64,000 nt of DNA from Capsicum annuum (GCF_002878395.1 NC_061119.1:41526263-41590262), one strand, 5' to 3'; shown: positions 44,906 to 57,454, counted from the stretch's first letter. Program-made: numbers and translations. Notes: generated by a model from the sequence alone, not told the origin.

Positions 44906-46180
44906 GAAGGAAGGAGGAAAATGAGCGGGACAAGAATGAAATTAAGGCTTAGAATTCTTTCTTGTGGAGTTGCTGCTAATTATGTTGATATGCACTGTTG
45001 TTGTTGTCGTTTGTTCAAAGAGAAGGGGTTATAAAGTGGTTTGGGTCAGTTTGGATTGACGTATTGAGCTGGGTCGTGGGTTAAAATAAAAAAGGAATAG
45101 GTCAGCTATTTAACATTTTGAAAAGGGTAAAGGATTTAGGATTTTAAAAAGGAAATAAGCTAATTATTAAATGGCTTTTCAATTGAGAATTCAGCCAATT
45201 CATTTAAATCCTAGCCATATGAAAAATTAATTGACCAATTGCATTGTAATTGTGGCCAGATTAATTTTAATTATGATTAAATTTGATAAATTAGCTAATT
45301 TGATAGATAATTTTGTATGAATTATCAATCAATTTAATCTCGAGTTTCTTGATTTAGTAAAATCAGGTAAATACTTTTTGAATAATTTATTTTAACAATA
45401 AATTATATTTAAATCAATATTTATCAGTTTAAACCAATTTTTATGACGAGTCTTCATTAAAAGTCGATTTTAATAAAATAATTAAGTAACAAAAGCTATA
45501 CGATCTCGGATATATGAATACGAAAATGTATAATCGCCACTTAAACGACAAAATTAACTCAATTTATTTTAGAAAGTCGTTATCCGAATAAAATAAATAT
45601 TTTAATTTTATTTAAAATTGAAGAAACTCAGAATTAAACCTGGTAGTGGAGAAAAAAAATTAGGTGTCAACGTGTGTCATGCGTGCATCCCGTGTCAGTT
45701 AGTAAAAGTATTTAGAATCACATATATATTATTGTTAAACATGTGTGTGAGTATACTACCATTGTGAACTCTTTTCTTGCTTAATTTAATACTTTTAAAT
45801 TAAACTATTGAATTTATCTACGGTTCATGCAGTTATAAAAATAATAAGATAATAATTTTATTGAATATAATATAGACAATAAGACGTATAAAGGACTTCA
45901 TAAAGGAAAATGTTTGGTTAGTACTTAGTATATCACGAAGTCATAAGTTGTAATTTTAAACAAAATAAATTATAAATTTACGCTAATCAATTTTTTTTAC
46001 AAAAATCATAAAGAGAACATACAATAAATTCAACATCATTCTTACACCTTAATCACTAAAAGATAAAGGAAAAAATTTAATGCACAATCTTTTGATTTCT
46101 AGTCGACATCCACTCCTACAAGCCGATCACCATTCAATAACTTTCATCTTTTCTTCAAGTCAAATCAAAGCATAAATATA
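44906..46180. other. No gene recognised
   Basis: AT-rich DNA. The block at 45480-45680 ('CGCCACTTAAACGAC', 'AACCTGGTAGTGGAG', 'AGGTGTCAACGTGTG') looks like a decayed gypsy LTR fragment. No ORF above 70 codons. Confidence 0.35.
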
Positions 46181-47628
46181 AGGCAAAATAGCTCAGAGGA
46201 CCATTGTACTATGTTCGATTTGTAAAGTGGAAACTTCTACTTAGCCCTTTATCATCTGAACCCTTCAACTCAATAAAACTTAATATTTTAAACACATTTT
46301 CTGTGAGTGTAACACACTCGCCTCTACGTCAGTTGCCACATCATTTTTAAATATTGTATTAAATTCCACATTAGCTTCCACGTCATCTCCACATCAAATC
46401 AATGACATTTCATAATATTTTTTCATTAGTTAATTTTAAAATTATTGAATAATAATATTAAATAAAAATAAAAATAAAATTAAAAATTAAAAATTCTTTT
46501 TTAAAATAAAGTTCATCTCTCTTTTATAAAATTATAAAATTTATAATTTTTTAAAAATAATTTTAAATTAAAAATGCTGAAGAAAAGTTTATAATATTAA
46601 CAAATTTATTATTTTTAATAAATAGATAAAATTGATTATAATTTTTTTAATATTAAAAAAATAATTTTTCATCACCAACAACCTAAGTAGCAGCTTGTAA
46701 GCATAGGGTTTTCCGACGACATCGGAGATGTCGTTGACAACAACCACCGCAACATCTCCACTCATTTTCTTGTCCAAACCCTCTCTTCTTCCTTTCTCCT
46801 AAAACCTCCACAAAAAACTTTCTTCACCCTTTTCCCACACTTCCAAAAACCCATTTCTCTACTCTTCACCAAAGATGAGTAGTTGGATCAACAACTACTA
46901 TCCTAACTCCAAGATTGTCTACACATTTGTATGAACGTGTGCCAATGGATATGTAACAATCTTGTTCTTTTCATTTTTGGGGCATTTGATGTTTGTTTAA
47001 AATTCATATCAGAAGCTCTTATTGTGTTTGGCTTATTGTGTGTGTTTTAGTTAATGAACTAAAGTGTGTAGGATATGAAAAATGTAGATAGAAGATGGTG
47101 GTGAAAGAGGAACGATGGGTGGTTGTCATTGTCATCGTCGGCAGCTGCGGTTGTGGAGGTATAGTAATGGCTATGGCTGGGGGCGGCACTGCTGGTGGGC
47201 TCTAATGATGGCCACGGCAGCCTTGGGGACTGCAGGGGTAGTGAGTGGGGGGCGGAGTGGCTACTTCTGGTGAGAAACGCAGGGTGAAGCGGGGTATGGG
47301 GTTAGTGGTGATGCTGCTGGGTGGCTCTAATGGCCATGGCAGCCTTGGGGGCTGTAAAGGTGGGGCGGAGGGACTTTTAAAAAAGAAAATTCTTTAATTA
47401 TTTTAATATTAAATTAACCAAAAAATACCCTCATTCTCACTCCAGGTGCGTGCCTACATGCGTTTCATCCTACTCAGCAATTTTAGTGCCACATAAGTCT
47501 CGTCAATGGTCAAAGAGTTTAAAATATTGAGTTTTATTGAGTTGAGGGGTTCAGATGACAAATGTATAAGTAGGAGTATCCACTTTATAAATCAGACTAA
47601 GTACAAGGTCCACCGAGCTATTTTGCCT
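46181..47628. mobile_element. MULE-like element with about 115-bp terminal inverted repeats
   Basis: 46181-46297 and the inverse of 47514-47628 align: both start 'AGGCAAAATAGCTC' and share 'GATTTGTAAAGTGGA' and 'TCAACTCAATAAAACT'. The long TIR suggests a Mutator-like, non-autonomous element, though no exact 9-bp duplication was found (ATAAATATA and AATTATAAT). The interior has a C-rich segment (46735-46880) and a strikingly G-rich one (47090-47370); no complete gene. Confidence 0.7.
47090..47375 (+). other. G-rich segment inside the MULE-like element, possible captured gene fragment
   Basis: Much richer in G than its surroundings, with two related pieces: 'GGCTCTAATGATGGCCACGG' with 'CAGCCTTGGGGACTGCAGGG' (about 47197) and 'GGCTCTAATGGCCATGGCAG' with 'CCTTGGGGGCTGTAAAGG' (about 47322). 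The rise in GC and the tandem duplication resemble a Pack-MULE payload. No ORF longer than 40 codons persists. Confidence 0.4.
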
Positions 47629-47951
47629 AATTATAATAAGCACCAAAAACATGACAACTTTACTAATTAATGTGATTATTTCTACCAAGTTTTATAATGT
47701 CTATATTTATAAGACCATGAATGATAAAAAATACCAAACAAATGTCATGAGTATGACTATTAATTATAGTTAGTGATTATGATAGTAAAAAAATTGTGGG
47801 AGTAAGAAAAATAAAGATCACTAAGTTTTACATTAAGGAATTAATATGAATGAATAATTATTGGTTAATTGACATACTTATTAATTATTATTATTATTAT
47901 TATATTCTAGAATGAAAATAGATAAGTATGAGAAATTGTCCCAAAAAAAAG

Positions 47952-49437
47952 GAGAGAAGTATCGATTACCCCCTGAACTTATCATGTCTTCTTCATGGTA
48001 TACCTGAACTTTGACTAGTCCTAAGTACCCCCTCCCTTCCGAACTTATTATTTTGCAACATCACATGACCCTTTTTTACTGATGTGGAAAAATATTTGAG
48101 TTTAACCTCCAACACGCGCGTGATGGAGGTATTTTTTGCCAAATCAGTATTTTTAATGATAAAAAAAATAAAAAAATCCATTTTCCTTTAATTTTTTCAA
48201 AAAATTCAATCATCCCTCTTCCTATTTATTATCCCTCTTCCTCCATTACTTTCAATCTAAGAAAAAGATTCATCCATTTATTAATTTTGTAAAACTCCAG
48301 TTTATTTATTAGTTTATGAAATAAAAATTTCATCCGTTTATTAATTTTGTAAAAATTCCATTTATTAATCTAAGAAAAAATTTCACTTGTTTATTAATTC
48401 AATCTAAAACTCCAGTTTCCATTCCTGTGAAACTCTTCCAGTTTTGTAATCTTAATTATATATATCATATGAGTTATTGTAACTAAAAAATGTACTAAAT
48501 ATCAAAGCAGCTATTTTAAAAAAATTATAACAAAACAAATACTAAAGAAACTAAGACACATATTTATAATAAATGTAGTTATATTAGTTATCGATTTTTA
48601 GTCCCTAACGATTTGATTTTTGATTTAACCTATAAGAAAATACTCATAAAATAGAAAAAGTAGTAACTAACATGAAAAGAAATTGAATTTTAGTTNNNNN
48701 NNNNNNNNNNNNNNNNNNNNNNNNNNNNNNNNNNNNNNNNNNNNNNNNNNNNNNNNNNNNNNNNNNNNNNNNNNNNNNNNNNNNNNNNNNNNNNNCTTAA
48801 CCCTATAACGATAAATCAATAAGATTTTTATCGGTTCGATTTTTGTACACCTTTAACTTAAATTGCAATTTCTTGCTCCATTAATTATAATAAGAAATAT
48901 ATTTGTGCATGTGAGTCTCCTCAAAATCCTAATCGAAACACTAATCGGAAACTACTATGAAATACTAATCGGAAAAAAATAATTTCATATTTTTAACACA
49001 AAAAATATAAATTTTTAGATAATAGCTTACTTGATCGACAAAAATTATACCTTTCACTATTTTGGAGTAAAAGAAAATTGAAAAATATAATTTTTTTTTT
49101 AGAGAGAAATCGGATAATTAAGGCTAGAAATACAGTATTTTTAAATATAGGATAAATATAAGGGAAGTGAATGGTATTTATCCACGTAGACAACTAAATC
49201 AACATTTTTTTCCATGTGTACGCGCGAGGGAAATGAATGGTATTTATCCACGTGGACAGCTAAATCAACATTTTTTTCCATGTGTACGCGCGTGTATTAC
49301 ATGCTGTGGACTGTGGGCCAAAAAGGGTGGCGTGACGTACTAAATGAACAAGTTCGGAGGGTACTTAAGACTAGTCAAAGTTCTGGTGTATCATGAATAA
49401 AATGTGACAAGTTCAAGAGGGTAATTGATACTTCTCT
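47952..49437. mobile_element. MULE-like element with 9-bp TSD
   Basis: Left 47953-48060 and the inverse of 49335-49437 align: 'AGAGAAGTATCRATTACCC', 'GAACTTTGACTAGTC' and 'TAAGTACCCTCCGAACTT' are shared. The flanks are AAAAAAAAG (47943-47951 and 49438-49446), 9 bp as expected for Mutator-like elements. Inside, 49158-49226 is repeated in tandem at 49227-49295. A 100-N gap sits in the middle. No coding region. Confidence 0.75.
48696..48795. other. Assembly gap of 100 N
   Basis: Placeholder inside the MULE-like element. The real sequence is unknown. Confidence 0.98.
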
Positions 49438-49446
49438 AAAAAAAAG

Positions 49447-49969
49447 ATACACTTTTAATTGACTAAACTGTGAAAAAATAAAAAGTGTAAAATAATTAAG
49501 AAAAAAATACATACGCATATATGAGAAGATAAAACATACATATTCTAAAACGAAGGAAAAATGTGTCACACAAAAATTATAAAATGATCAACAAAAAGAA
49601 ATTGCTTATATGTAGATTTATCTCTTTTGTCTTTTCATTTTTCTCCAATTATTATACTTAATTGGTTTTATACTTTTAAAAGAAAATCATAAATTTATTT
49701 TTTAAATAACTTCTCATATTCTCTCTATTTCATCTGAGGTAGTAGTATGCGCTGCAAACTTTTTACCCTCTTTGATTTTCATGGGAATACACTTGGTATT
49801 TTATTATTTTTGTAACTTGAGAAAATTGAAGGAAAGGTGTCACTTAAGTTTTGAATGAAGGATTGGTGATATTGACCAATTTAAAGCGTCAAACATAAGT
49901 AAGAAACTTGATTAAATTAATTGTGGACTTGATTAATATTTTCAAAACTTTCTAATCTTTTCAAAAATA
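49447..49969. other. AT-rich spacer, no gene recognised
   Basis: Nothing beyond short T-rich runs. It would include the promoter of the plus-strand gene described next, but I see no convincing TATA box; 'AAATATAAATCAACCC' near 49967 is the nearest. Confidence 0.35.
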
Positions 49970-52900
49970 TAAATCAACCCACACCCCTCTCCTTTCTAAA
50001 CCAACTGTCTCTCTTCTCTCTCTCTCGACAATCTCTCTCAACTCTCTCCCAATCAACAATTCTGCAAAATTTCTCCCTTCAATCCCCGGCAACTTAAAGC
50101 TCTGGCGACAAATAGCTGGGTGAGTTTCTTTTTTACTTTCAATAGTCAATCTACGTGACAAGCAGTGTTCTCTGGCAACAACAACTTCGAGTTCTTTGTC
50201 GTCTCATTTCTTCTTTCACTAGTAAAAAATTATTTCTTTTTAGTTATGAAGAAACAGAGGAACTTGTGCCAACTTTTCTTCTAGTATTGGTTAATAATTT
50301 CAATATTTCTTGCTTAAATTTGAAATGTGGACTCAATAAAATCTTAATTTCTGACATTTCTTTTCAACTCTTTTCGGTGTAAAATATAATTTTTTATTAT
50401 TATTATAGTTCTTGTTGTCGAACTGTTGATTCATTTATTGGTGATTTTTGGTCACCGTTGATGTTCTTAGTGTCTGTGTTGTGTCGGTGTTGCTGGGTTG
50501 ATTTGTTATTTTTCTTGGTAAAAATAGTGTTGCAACAGATGAACCATCTGATGCAATAGATGAATCATCTGATGCAATAGATGAACCATCTAATGAAACA
50601 AATTAAACATCTAACACAACAAATGAACCATCTGACGCAACAGATAAAACATATGATGCAACAGATTAAACATCTGATGCAACAGATGGAAATCTGATGC
50701 AACAATAAAAATCTGATGCAACAGATGATCAATCTAACAGATCATTCATCTGTAGTGACAAACAACTCTTTTATTTGGAATAAATCTAAATAATATTGAT
50801 CAAACAGATAACTCATTTGACAACAGATGAGTGATCTGTTTTTATTATTACCAACGGATTACTCATTTGCTATAATAAGTTGGTTATAAATTATAATAGA
50901 TAACCTACCTGATGCAACAGATGAGTGATTTATTTTTATTGTTTCCAATGGATTACTTATCTGCTACAACATGTTGTTTATAGGCTGCAACAGATAACCT
51001 ACCCGATGTAACAAATGAGTAATCTATTTTTGTTATTTTCAATGAATTACTCATCCACTAGAACAGGTTAGTTATAGGATGCAACAGATAACCTACCAGG
51101 TGCAACAGATGAGTTATCTATTTTTATTGTTTCCAATGGATTACTCATCCGCTGCAATAGGTTGGTTATAGGTTACAACAGATAAACTACCTGGTGCAAC
51201 AGATGAGTGATTTGTTTTTATTATTTCCAACAGATTACTCATCCGTTGCAACAGGTTAGTTGTAGGTTGAAATAGATAACCTACCTGGTGCAATAGACGA
51301 GTGATCTGTTTTTATTATTTCTAATAAATTACTCATCTGCTACAATAGGTTGGTTATAAGTTGCAACAGATAACCTACTTGGTGCAACAGATATGTGATC
51401 TACTAAAACTGTTTTTACTGTTGTACATGTTAGATATACTGTTATCCTTTTTTAATGATGCATTATTTAATTATAATCTATTTTATATTTCTATTTTTTT
51501 TAGATTATATGTCTCCCAAAAGTCCAAGTAAAGAAACAAGTGAAGTAGCTAGGCTACATCCACCACTCTATGAGCTTGCTTTACAAGCGTTATCTCAATC
51601 AGGAGAAGAATATAATGAACATGGGGAAGAAAAATGTTTCAAAAGAGATGATCCAAATGCTAATAGACCTTCCACCGAAGAGTTGGTCATAACCTTCAGC
51701 ATTGATCGTTATCCTATTAGAATACAGTGCGATGGTGCCACAAATTTAACGGGTGATTTCGTAGTTAAGTCAGCCGTGGAAAAATCTTTTGATGCCTTCA
51801 AAAAAAGACTTCGAGAACAAAAATTAGATGCTTATTTTAGGGACAACTATTTTGGGCAATATATTGATTTGTCAGAGGACAACAGTGCTCATTTCCAAAT
51901 AAAAATGGTATATGATCTTCTCAAATGTAGGTTTATATATGAATACAAAGATAAGATGGATGAGGTGTGGATAAATTATTGTGGCATGCCTGTTTGTTTT
52001 GGTTAGAAGGAGTTTGTCATATTTACTGGACTAAAATATTATCCTCCATCTCCTTCTCTAGTTATACTTATTCTAACCCAAAAAAGCACCCCGCACACCC
52101 AAATAAGGCAAAAGCAAGTCAAGTGATCGTGATGACCTATGTTCATTGTTGGTCCAAGTTTCAAAATAAAAATTTGATAGAAGTGTTGAAAGGTAAAAGA
52201 AGCACAAGTAATTATTGTGCTTGGTTTGGTTTGTACATAATAATCTTTAGGCGAGAGACGTTAATAACAATATACCACTTGGTTTGATAAAGATCTCCGA
52301 GGATCTTGAGGCATTTAATAGCTATCCTTGGGGTTATGAAAGCTTCAAAACGACTGTTAAATATTTGTTGACTCCATTAACGCCAAAGACAGTCAACTTA
52401 TATGGCTTTTCATGGGCTTTCATGGTAAATATTTCTTTTGTTATAATATGATTCATTTTTTTTATTCAATAATGGTTTTTATTTATTGGCGTTATTTTAT
52501 AGGCTTGGGCATTTGAAGTCATTCCTTATTTGAGACAACAAGTGAACTACCAGAAAGAAGTTTTTCGTCCAAGAATCTGAGGTGGTTGTCGGTCCAAACT
52601 GATAAAAATACAAAATTTCTTAATGTCTTCAACCCCTCGAAGGAAGCAATAAGTCTAATTCTAATTAAGTTTGTGTTTTAAGTAATGATTTTTTTGAATG
52701 ATATAATCATCATTCTAATATAATATGTAATGATTTATGTTAAATTGTGCATCCGTCGCTTATTCCAACCAATCGAGAGTTGAAGATGCCATTTTTTCTT
52801 ACTTTACAGTTTGTACAAATTTTATCGAATCCTAAGGTCATTGATAGAATAAAAATGGAATTGTTTGAAGCAAAAATCATCACAAGAAAAATAATTTTGG

Positions 52901-53820
52901 ATGGTGAGCTTGTTGTTGTTGATGGTCTTAGTGGTGATGGAGATGTTAGTAGTGGTAGTGGTGTTGTTGTTGGTGCTAATGATGCTTCTCTTACAGTTTT
53001 AAAACAAACCATTATGAGTATGATCATACTAGTTATACAGATTTTACCTCTCCTAGAGAATGTTCTACACTGCAAGGCGAAACATGATGTAGTAATTAAT
53101 GCTATTACTGTATTAGCTATTTCTATACAGGAATTTACATCTAAGGAGGTATCATTTCATCAAAGAGGATTTTATATCGATCTACTCCATTATAGATTAA
53201 GGCTAATAGGAGAAGGAAAGTAATTTCCAAGTCATTATCAAGCATTCAAAAAAGTGAAATTACAACTCCTCTATCTGTGTGTTGCACTATTGAGCGATGT
53301 ACAAGGGCCATAGAAGAGTACCATGAGCTGAAGAAGGTGAATATATATAATTAGTTCCAACTAACAAACAGACACATATATGTTTCAACAGATGACACAT
53401 CTGCTGAACATTATCAAATAAATATATACATCTGTTGCAACAGTTGACTAACCTGTTGCATCAGATACAATATCTGTTGGAACATATGCCTCATCTGTTG
53501 CAACAGAAAAATAATTTATTTGGGATAATTTAAAATAGGTGGAAGACCTATTTGATTTACTAAAACATATCTTGAGTTATCCTTTTCGATTTTTTTTATA
53601 TTTGTGATTAGCATATACCATTTCTAGCTTTCCAGGTAAATGTCACTGTAGAAGCTACTGCTGAACAACATTGACAATATGCTACTATTTTTATGAAAAT
53701 ATGGAGAAGAGAAAGCACATAAACCATACTCTAGCGACATTAAAGATCCACAACGATCAAAGACAATGTTCATAGCACCGGATGAAGAACAACGTGTCCA
53801 TATTGAGTAGATCTTTATAG
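49970..53820 (+). pseudogene. Ulp1/DUF1985-type transposon gene, catalytic domain deleted
   Basis: The 5' leader (about 49980-50119, C/T-rich) ends at a donor 'GTGAGT'. A 1.4-kb intron reaches the acceptor at 51503. The ATG is at 51509 ('[20 protein letters not shown]'). A DUF1985 domain follows: '[10 protein letters not shown]', then a TAG where Trp is expected (52004), then 'KEFVIFTGLKYYPPSPS'. Intron 52425-52502 is GT-AG. The 158-codon piece at 52747 carries 'PTNRELKMPFFLTL', Gly/Val-rich sequence and 'CKAKHDVVINAI'. Intron 53337-53635 follows. At about 53672 the frame jumps straight to the C-terminal tail ('PDEEQRVHIE', about 53778-53815). The whole Ulp1-like cysteine protease core is missing. 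Such genes occur in plant MULEs. There are also frameshifts, so the gene is dead. Confidence 0.75.
50520..51420 (+). repeat. 22-bp and 94-bp CAACAGATG repeats in the leader intron
   Basis: 50528-50740 holds about nine copies of a 22-bp unit ('GATGCAACAGATGAACCATCT'). 50810-51410 holds about seven copies of a 94-bp unit starting 'GGTGCAACAGATGAGTGATC' and containing 'CCAACAGATTACTCATCTGC' and 'GCAACAGGTTGGTTATAGG'. The unit starts at about 50911, 51004, 51099, 51193, 51287 and 51381, so the period is very regular. CAACAGATG and CATCTGTTG alternate, giving short palindromes. Confidence 0.85.
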
Positions 53821-54300
53821 CTTGAGTCTGTCAAAGTAATAACCTCACCCCTCTTTAGGATTTGTTGGCATCAAAACTTTAATTATTAATTTATTTATTG
53901 AGAATATGTACCCATAGCAATTTTCTTACATTTCATTTATTTGTTGATTTATTTTATGTAATTTCTGATAGCTCTAATTTATTTTATTTTATTATTAGAT
54001 TTGAACTTATTAATTAAAATAGAATGCTAGATTCAAATATTGCAACAAATAAGGTATTTGTTGCAACAGACGACGTATTTGTTGGAAAATATCAAAGAGA
54101 TTTAGACATATGTTGCAACATGTAGGTAATCTATTGGACATTATCAAACAGGTCTTTCCACTATTGCAATAGATAGACTTAGATAGAAACATCGACAAAA
54201 TACAACAGATGACCAACCTACTACAACAGATAGGCTATCTGTCGGAACAGGTAGAATATCTGTTACAACATATAGACAATCTGTTGCATTATAAAAAATT
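53380..54300 (+). repeat. CAACAGATG/CATCTGTTG repeats, intron and 3' flank
   Basis: Words like 'TTGCAACAGATG' and 'CATCTGTTGCAACA' recur through 53385-53510 (inside the last intron) and 54035-54290 (after the gene). They are the same motif as in the leader intron and as around the opposing gene. Confidence 0.75.
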
Positions 54301-55190
54301 CAAGTTTCTTTAGACATAAAAAATTGTCACTACATGTAAAGTGAAGTGACTTGAAATAAAAAAGACGAAACCCATCGACAGGCAACTAAAGTTGCAACGA
54401 TCTTTCACTTTGGAAGCTCACGTGTAATTCATGCAGTCAAGGCTCGTTGAACCTCAATTTTTGCTGACTTGACGTCTAATTTGGCCGTCAATTATTATTT
54501 TCCCACTTATATATTCATCTTCTTCCTAAAATTTAACCCTAAATTTCTAAATCTTCTTTTTTTCATTTTTTTTCTCTATCTAAATTCTTCAAGTTATTTG
54601 TATTTGGTTTTCCTGCATATTTTTTCATTTTCTTTAAATGAGCTTGACAATGTTAAGCTCATCTTCCACTGTTTTTTGTGATAAAGATTTTTGATGTTAT
54701 AACTGTGCTCATGAAGCTCTATTGAAGACTTTTTAGACTCAAAAAATTTAGGTCGTAGGTTTTTTACTTGTAAAATTTCAAATGTAATATTTTTTTATTT
54801 AATTAGTTGATTAATTATTGACTTGTAATTGTGGTCTTATTTTTATAGAACTTGGGTGGATGTGATTACTTTGATTGGTATGAAGAATGACACCCTTCAC
54901 AAAAAAATTATGTAATCTGGGGTTTGTTGAAGAAAGTCAAGGCTTTTGAAGAGAAACAAAATTGAGCAAGAAGATACTAAATTGTTGACGTTATTGCTAC
55001 TGGTTTGGTGTTGTTGGACACATGGATATTCAAGCCTAATTGCTGAAATTTTCATTGTGGTATATTTGTATTTGCTATTTGTTTGGTGTTGTTGAGCACA
55101 TGGATATTCAAGAGTAATTATGTAAAATATCACAAAATTACCACTACATGTAAAGTTACGTATGTAAAGTGAAGTAACGAAATAAAAAAT
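54301..55190. repeat. Spacer between the convergent Ulp1-type genes, with direct repeats
   Basis: 'CACTACATGTAAAGT' with 'GAAGTGACTTGAAATAAAAA' (about 54330) recurs at 55140 with a small insertion. A block of about 35 bp, 'TTGGTGTTGTTG..CACATGG' plus 'ATATTCAAG', recurs 88 bp apart (54992 and 55080). ORFs here are short and unsupported. Confidence 0.5.
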
Positions 55191-55192
55191 TG

Positions 55193-57454
55193 TTATTTCA
55201 CAGGATCTTCTTAATACACAGGCTCTAAGCGTCCAGTTAGTACCCCAAAATCCCAGACCTCTTGCATGTTTTCCACAATGTTGTCGCATACAAAGGTTGT
55301 TGGCTCGGCCATTTCTATGTCAGGCAGCAAACATTCGATGTGTGAAAGCGCATGAAACCTGCACGCGGCACCGATTTCATTTTTTTGGATAGGTCTATGT
55401 CCTTGTTTCGAACTTCAAAATCCCATGGTTGCTTCATCAACATTTTCGCTGGAAAATTATTTATTCAACAAGATGGGGAACAACTCCAACAATGGTTGTA
55501 TGTGGGTACAAGAATCGACCTCGTCCAAGGCAATTAAGTTGCAGTCATAAACATTGATTTTTTCCTCCTCGAGTAGTATCTCAACAGCTCAATCACATAT
55601 GCCATCCACATTCATGACTCTAAAAATCATCTTTGCCCTGGTCCAAACCTTGCCGTGTGTATTTGGCCTATCCTTTCTAACATATTTTATCATTTCTTTA
55701 TCCCATTAGATCTCAGAAAGTAACGAATAAAATCCCGTGCTACTGGGAGTTGACACTAGAATACTGAGATCATCATATCTATCCTTTAAATTCTTGTAGA
55801 AGTTGAGGTCCACTATCCTATTGGCAGCATCATAAACCTGCGGGTATGCTAATTGCCTGGCCCTCATGAGGCAGAGAATTTCTTCAACATACTGTGATAT
55901 AAGAAATCAATTTTTAAATAGGTTATTAATTGTAAAGAAGGAAGGAAAACATAGTGGAAAGATACAATGAATGGTTCATCCGAATCTGTTCATAAATTAC
56001 CCATCTAATGCAACTTATGCAAGAGATGGGTAATATGTTACAACAAAACCACCACAAATTACACCAGAATACATAGTTGTTGCAACAGATGACACATCTA
56101 TTGCGTAGGTTCATCTTCATGGAGTAGATTAGAAGGCTAGGTTAGGAAAATTAAACTTACCCTGTCCATGTAATGCGTACGCATATCTATCATATTCTTG
56201 AAGCCTTGGGTTGAAAAGGAATGGATGGGGGAATCTTGTGGGCCTTGCTTGGTATTCTTGGCCCGTCGCAGATCCTTTTCCTCTTTGGCGCCAAGTTTCG
56301 CGTATATGTCCACCTTCTTCAATGGCCCCTGACTTCAACAACTTTTGGAGAAGGAGGATTGCAATTTTTTTGGATTTCCAATTGGAGAGTACTTTGCTAA
56401 TTTCTCTTTTCTTCCTTCCAACCGCCATGGTAGGAGTGTATGGCTCCCCCACTTTCTTGGATGGTATGACACCCCTCTTGGATTTTAATTTCTCAACATC
56501 TTTAGCGATAGCCTCTACTTTTTCAAAGAGTTTATCCTAACTGTCCTTGCACTCTACGTATTTGTAACAAGAACATGAGGGTGAAGAGAGGTAAGATGGG
56601 TCGGTGTAAGGGTAAGAGGGACCTATGTAAGGGTGAGAGGGACTTGTGAAAGGGGTGTTTACAAACATATTTATTTTTTCTTGAGCATTAATATGCTAAT
56701 CATCACGACTGGCAGCATCAGCATGCCTGCCACCAACATCAAATACTCCACCAACAACAGCCCAGAAGAAGCACTCGGGTCTATTGTAATAGGTTGGTCA
56801 TGAATTGCCTCAACATTAGGCTCACCTTTCCTAACTGCTCTTCTTATGATTGTTGCTCCAGCCAATTCCTTCTTTATTAACTCCACTATTGGGTCTTCTA
56901 TTGTATCAATAAGACCTAGAGTAATAAAAGAAGTCATCCCCAACTCCTGCTCAGTAGACACGATCCATGGGTGCACAATCTTTAAAAAAGATGGATATAT
57001 TTAAATCATTTAATAATTTGCAGTCAGTTGGGTTACATGTTAATACATATAACTTATGCATCAGATGATCTTTCTGTCACAACAGCTGATCTGTCTGTCA
57101 TAATAAATTAATAATAAATTATATCAGATTACCCATCTATTGCATAATTTGTAGTAATGGGTAATTTATTGAGTTGGGTTCAGAGAACCAAAGCAACAGA
57201 TGGTTAATCTGATACAAAATATGAATCATTAATCACAACAGATTACCCATCTGTTGTACCAGTTACAGTGGAAAGGTAATATGTTATAATAGATAACCCA
57301 TCTATCACAATAGATGACATATTTGTTTCAATATTTTTCTTTGAGTCAAATTATTTTACTCAAAAGAAGATGTACTGCATCATCTGGAGGGTTAAAGAGA
57401 TCAGGCTCCTTAATTCTTTTGTTGTTCTTTGTATCCAACCACCTAAGGATCCTT
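55193..57454 (-). pseudogene. Second Ulp1-type transposon gene, split by the gag-only retrotransposon
   Basis: Read leftwards. 57366-57450 encodes 'RILRWLDTKNNKRIKEPDLF', the end of an exon. The exon at 56671-56976 reads 'HPWIVSTEQELGMTSFITLG', and 56129-56540 gives basic linker sequence. The C-terminal Ulp1-like part is at 55193-55890: 'ILCLMRARQLAYPQVYDAAN', 'IINVYDCN'-like sequence (55540), 'PLLELFPILLNK' (55480), 'RFHALSHIECLL' (55320) and 'GVLTGRLEPVY', ending in TAA at 55193. 'AACRFHA' in place of 'AACGPHS' suggests a damaged active-site region. Stops and shifts abound. The 5' part lies beyond the LTR, outside the window. It belongs to a related but different subfamily from the plus-strand gene. 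Confidence 0.7.
55990..57340 (-). repeat. CAACAGATG/CATCTGTTG repeats in introns of the second gene
   Basis: Clusters at 55995-56105 and 57055-57330 of 'CAACAGATTACCCATCTGTT' and related words. They sit between the coding pieces, as in the convergent gene. Confidence 0.65.

Noticed and set aside
54469..54681. 70-codon Phe/Leu-rich ORF, possibly a membrane peptide
   Set aside because: It comes from a T-rich stretch with no start context or family match.
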